Of a DNA stretch of 8,140 nucleotides, positions 6,261 through 8,140 are shown piece after piece. The stretch spans positions 1 through 8,140 of the forward strand of contig JBIKVN010000143.1 in the NCBI GenBank assembly GCA_044356865.1, in the 5' to 3' direction. The translations under genes were made by a program, and so were the position numbers. How positions within the stretch are numbered: the first letter of the stretch is position 1; the number at the start of each line of letters is the position of its first letter. This stretch comes from JBEIUL01 sp044356865 (GTDB lineage: Bacteria; Planctomycetota; Phycisphaerae; Phycisphaerales; SM1A02). Under the pieces are notes generated by a model. The model was not told the DNA's origin. It ran no database searches and saw only the letters and a list, made by a program, of their open reading frames with translations.

Positions 6261-6264
6261 TCCC

Positions 6265-7821
6265 ATGCTCGCGCGATTCGCCCGCCGTCTGCTCGTCCTG
6301 GTCCTGCCGCTGGTCCCGGCCGTCGCCGCGCACGCCGCGGACGCCGTCGCCGCCGCCCCGAAGCCGCCCAACATCCTCGTGATCTGGGGCGACGACATCG
6401 GGCAGTTCAACATCAGCGCGTACAACCTCGGGATGATGGGGTACCGCACCCCGAACATCGATCGCATCGCGCGGGAAGGCGCGATGTTCACCGACTGGTA
6501 CGGCCAGCAGAGCTGCACCGCGGGCCGCGCCGCCTTCATCACCGGCCAGTCGCCGATCCGCACCGGCCTCACCAAGGTCGGCCTGCCCGGCGCCCCCGAG
6601 GGCATGCGGAAGGAGGACCCGACGATCGCGACGCTTCTCAAGGCCCGCGGCTACGCGACCGGGCAGTTCGGCAAGAACCACCTCGGCGACCGCGACGAGA
6701 TGCTGCCGACGGCGCACGGCTTCGACGAGTTCTACGGGAACCTCTACCACCTGAACGCCGAGGAGGAGCCCGAGAATCCCGACTACCCGAAGGATCCCGA
6801 GTTCCGCAAGAAGTTCGGCCCGCGGGGCGTGATCCATAGTTTCGCCGACGGCCGCCTGACCGACACCGGCCCGCTCACCCGCAAGCGGATGGAGACCTTC
6901 GACGGGGAGGTCAACGCGAAGGCGATCGAGTTCATGGAGCGCACCGTGCAGGACGGCAAGCCGTTCTTCCTTTGGTGGAACTCGACGAAGATGCACATCT
7001 TCACTCATCTCGCCGAGGGCGTCGACGGCAAGACCGGCCTCGGGATCTACGCCGACGGCATGGTCGAGCACGATCGCCAGATCGGCGTCCTGCTCGCCGA
7101 GCTCGAGCGGCTCGGGCAGCTCGACAACACGATCATCATGTACTCGACCGACAACGGGGCCGAGACCTTCACCTGGCCCGACGGCGGGACCACCATGTTC
7201 CGCGGCGAGAAGAACACCCAGTGGGAGGGCGGCTACCGCGTGCCGTGCGCGATCCGCTGGCCGGGCACCATCAAGCCGGGCACGGTGGTGAACGACATCG
7301 GCGCCCACGAGGACATGCTCACGACCTTCCTCGCGGCGGCGGGCGAGCCGAACGTCGCGGAAGGGCTCCGCGCGGGCCGCACCATCGGCGACCGCACCTA
7401 CAAGGTCCACCTCGACGGGTACGACCTCGGCCCGGCGCTCCGCGGCGAGGCCGAGTGGCCCCGCAAGGAGTTCCTCTACTGGACCGACGACGGCAGCGTC
7501 GCGGCGCTGCGCTACGGCAATTGGAAGGTGACGTTCCTCATGCAGGAGGCCGAGGGCATGGACGTCTGGCAGAAGCCCTTCACCGAACTGCGGGCGCCGA
7601 TGCTGGCGAACCTCCGCATGGATCCCTTCGAGCGGGCCCAGGCCGAGCATGCGATGGGCTACCAACGCTGGTATCTCGAGCACATGTTCGCGATCGCGCC
7701 CGCCGGGGCGTATGTCGCGAGGTGGCTGCAGAGTTTCCGCGAGTTCCCGCCGCGGCAGAAGCCCGGCAGCTTCAACCTCGACCGCGTGATGGAGGCGGTC
7801 ACGGGCTCGAGCGGCCAATGA
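6265..7821 (+). CDS. Secreted arylsulfatase (sulfatase family S1, formylglycine-dependent)
   Basis: This 518-residue enzyme hydrolyses sulfate esters. The first 24 residues are a signal peptide: a basic start (R4, R7, R8), a hydrophobic core and an AHA-A cleavage site, so it acts in the periplasm or outside the cell. The alkaline-phosphatase-like fold is marked by D43-D44 (metal ligands in WGDDIG) and C84 in CTAGR (84-88), the cysteine converted to formylglycine. GKNHLGD (136-142) has K137 and H139, K242-M-H244 follows, and DNGAE (296-300) supplies the remaining metal ligands D296 and N297. The set appears complete. CTAGR has Ala at the third position where the classic CxPxR has Pro, a variant known in the family. 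The length is normal. Maturation needs a formylglycine-generating enzyme or anaerobic sulfatase-maturing enzyme, neither in the window. The stop TGA overlaps the ATG of the HAD lipoprotein gene by four bases, implying translational coupling. The natural substrate (glycan or aryl sulfate) cannot be read from the sequence. Confidence 0.93.
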   Translation: MLARFARRLLVLVLPLVPAVAAHAADAVAAAPKPPNILVIWGDDIGQFNISAYNLGMMGYRTPNIDRIAREGAMFTDWYGQQSCTAGRAAFITGQSPIRTGLTKVGLPGAPEGMRKEDPTIATLLKARGYATGQFGKNHLGDRDEMLPTAHGFDEFYGNLYHLNAEEEPENPDYPKDPEFRKKFGPRGVIHSFADGRLTDTGPLTRKRMETFDGEVNAKAIEFMERTVQDGKPFFLWWNSTKMHIFTHLAEGVDGKTGLGIYADGMVEHDRQIGVLLAELERLGQLDNTIIMYSTDNGAETFTWPDGGTTMFRGEKNTQWEGGYRVPCAIRWPGTIKPGTVVNDIGAHEDMLTTFLAAAGEPNVAEGLRAGRTIGDRTYKVHLDGYDLGPALRGEAEWPRKEFLYWTDDGSVAALRYGNWKVTFLMQEAEGMDVWQKPFTELRAPMLANLRMDPFERAQAEHAMGYQRWYLEHMFAIAPAGAYVARWLQSFREFPPRQKPGSFNLDRVMEAVTGSSGQ

Positions 7822-8140
7822 GCCGGTGGCGGGCGTGCGTCGGCGTGCTGGCCGCGCTCTTCGGGGCCGGGTGCGCGACCCCCGATCCGCTTCCCTCCTG
7901 GAACGACGGGGCGACCCGCCGGGCGATCGTCGAGTTCGTGGGGCGGGTGACCGACCCCGCGAGCCCCGACTTCGTGCCGGCGCCCGAGCGGATCGCGGTG
8001 TTCGACCACGACGGGACCCTCTGGTCGGAGTCGCCGGCGTACTTCCAGCTGCTGTTCGCCCTCGATCGGGTGAAGGCGATGGCGGCGGAACGGCCCGAGT
8101 GGCGCGACACCGAGCCGTTCGCGTCGCTCCTGCGGGGTGA
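7818..8140 (+). CDS. HAD-superfamily hydrolase, probable lipoprotein, 3' end missing
   Basis: The frame starts at the ATG in the ATGA overlap with the sulfatase stop and is still open at the window end (107 codons seen). Residues 1-18 look like a signal peptide ending LFGAGC, with C19 as the likely lipidated cysteine. The lipobox is relaxed because -3 is Gly. The mature part begins with a WNDGATRRAIVEFV stretch (28-41), seen in a group of periplasmic HAD phosphatase-like proteins. HAD motif I follows as DHDGT (63-67), with nucleophile D63 and general acid/base D65. Motifs II-IV lie beyond the window. The family usually hydrolyses phosphate esters, but the substrate is unknown. Overlap with the sulfatase gene suggests the two exported enzymes are made together and may act on the same material. 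Confidence 0.82.
   Translation, partial: MSRWRACVGVLAALFGAGCATPDPLPSWNDGATRRAIVEFVGRVTDPASPDFVPAPERIAVFDHDGTLWSESPAYFQLLFALDRVKAMAAERPEWRDTEPFASLLRG

Noticed and set aside
7659..8110. Minus-strand open frames across the sulfatase end and HAD start
   Set aside because: They have no recognisable motifs and lie opposite the signal peptide and the DxDGT motif of a clear HAD protein.
1..8140. A mobile element, phage, toxin-antitoxin or defence system
   Set aside because: There is no transposase, integrase, nuclease, helicase, methylase or toxin motif, no direct-repeat borders and no visible shift in base composition. The genes look like ordinary chromosomal genes.

Overview
This is an 8.1 kb window of very GC-rich DNA (about 70% GC by eye). 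It is tightly packed with eight protein-coding genes, two of them cut by the window edges. No RNA genes, insertion sequences, CRISPR arrays or integrases were seen. The gene mix is a bacterial TPR/O-GlcNAc-transferase-like protein, a periplasmic sulfatase, a CaX antiporter and a lone histidine-ammonia-lyase-family enzyme. Shine-Dalgarno sequences are few and several starts look leaderless. Together this suggests an environmental Gram-negative bacterium, possibly a planctomycete of the Phycisphaerae type. That assignment is an inference from gene content, not from a marker gene.

Layout: (1) 1-1477, minus strand: a small DUF4126 membrane protein, followed 12 bases later by a TPR protein that leads into a GT41 (SPINDLY/OGT-like) glycosyltransferase domain and leaves the window at its left edge. 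(2) 1478-1566: a divergent intergenic region with a hairpin and a promoter-like motif. (3) 1567-2694, plus strand: a ChaA/CaX-type calcium(sodium)/proton antiporter, convergent with (4) 2710-4260, minus strand: a HAL/PAL/TAL-family ammonia-lyase, most like histidine ammonia-lyase, with no other hut gene nearby. (5) 4261-4330: a 70-base divergent promoter region. (6) 4331-6166, plus strand: an unrecognised polytopic membrane protein and a PfkB-family sugar/nucleoside kinase, probably co-transcribed. (7) 6167-6264: a leader region with a promoter-like motif, a hairpin and the only strong Shine-Dalgarno in the window. (8) 6265-8140, plus strand: a secreted sulfatase whose stop codon overlaps the start of a HAD-superfamily lipoprotein cut by the right edge.

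The clearest functional unit is the sulfatase/HAD pair, two exported hydrolases that are translationally coupled and probably work outside the cytoplasm on sulfated or phosphorylated substrates. The remaining genes look like independent one- or two-gene transcription units. The most interesting non-coding signal is a recurring CCGGTANNNT motif in three intergenic regions. In two of them it lies 6-9 bases before a start codon that has no Shine-Dalgarno, which fits leaderless transcription. I see no convincing new multi-gene system. The second-look items are the divergent ammonia-lyase, the sulfatase/HAD pair, the unknown membrane protein with its kinase, and the bacterial OGT-like protein.
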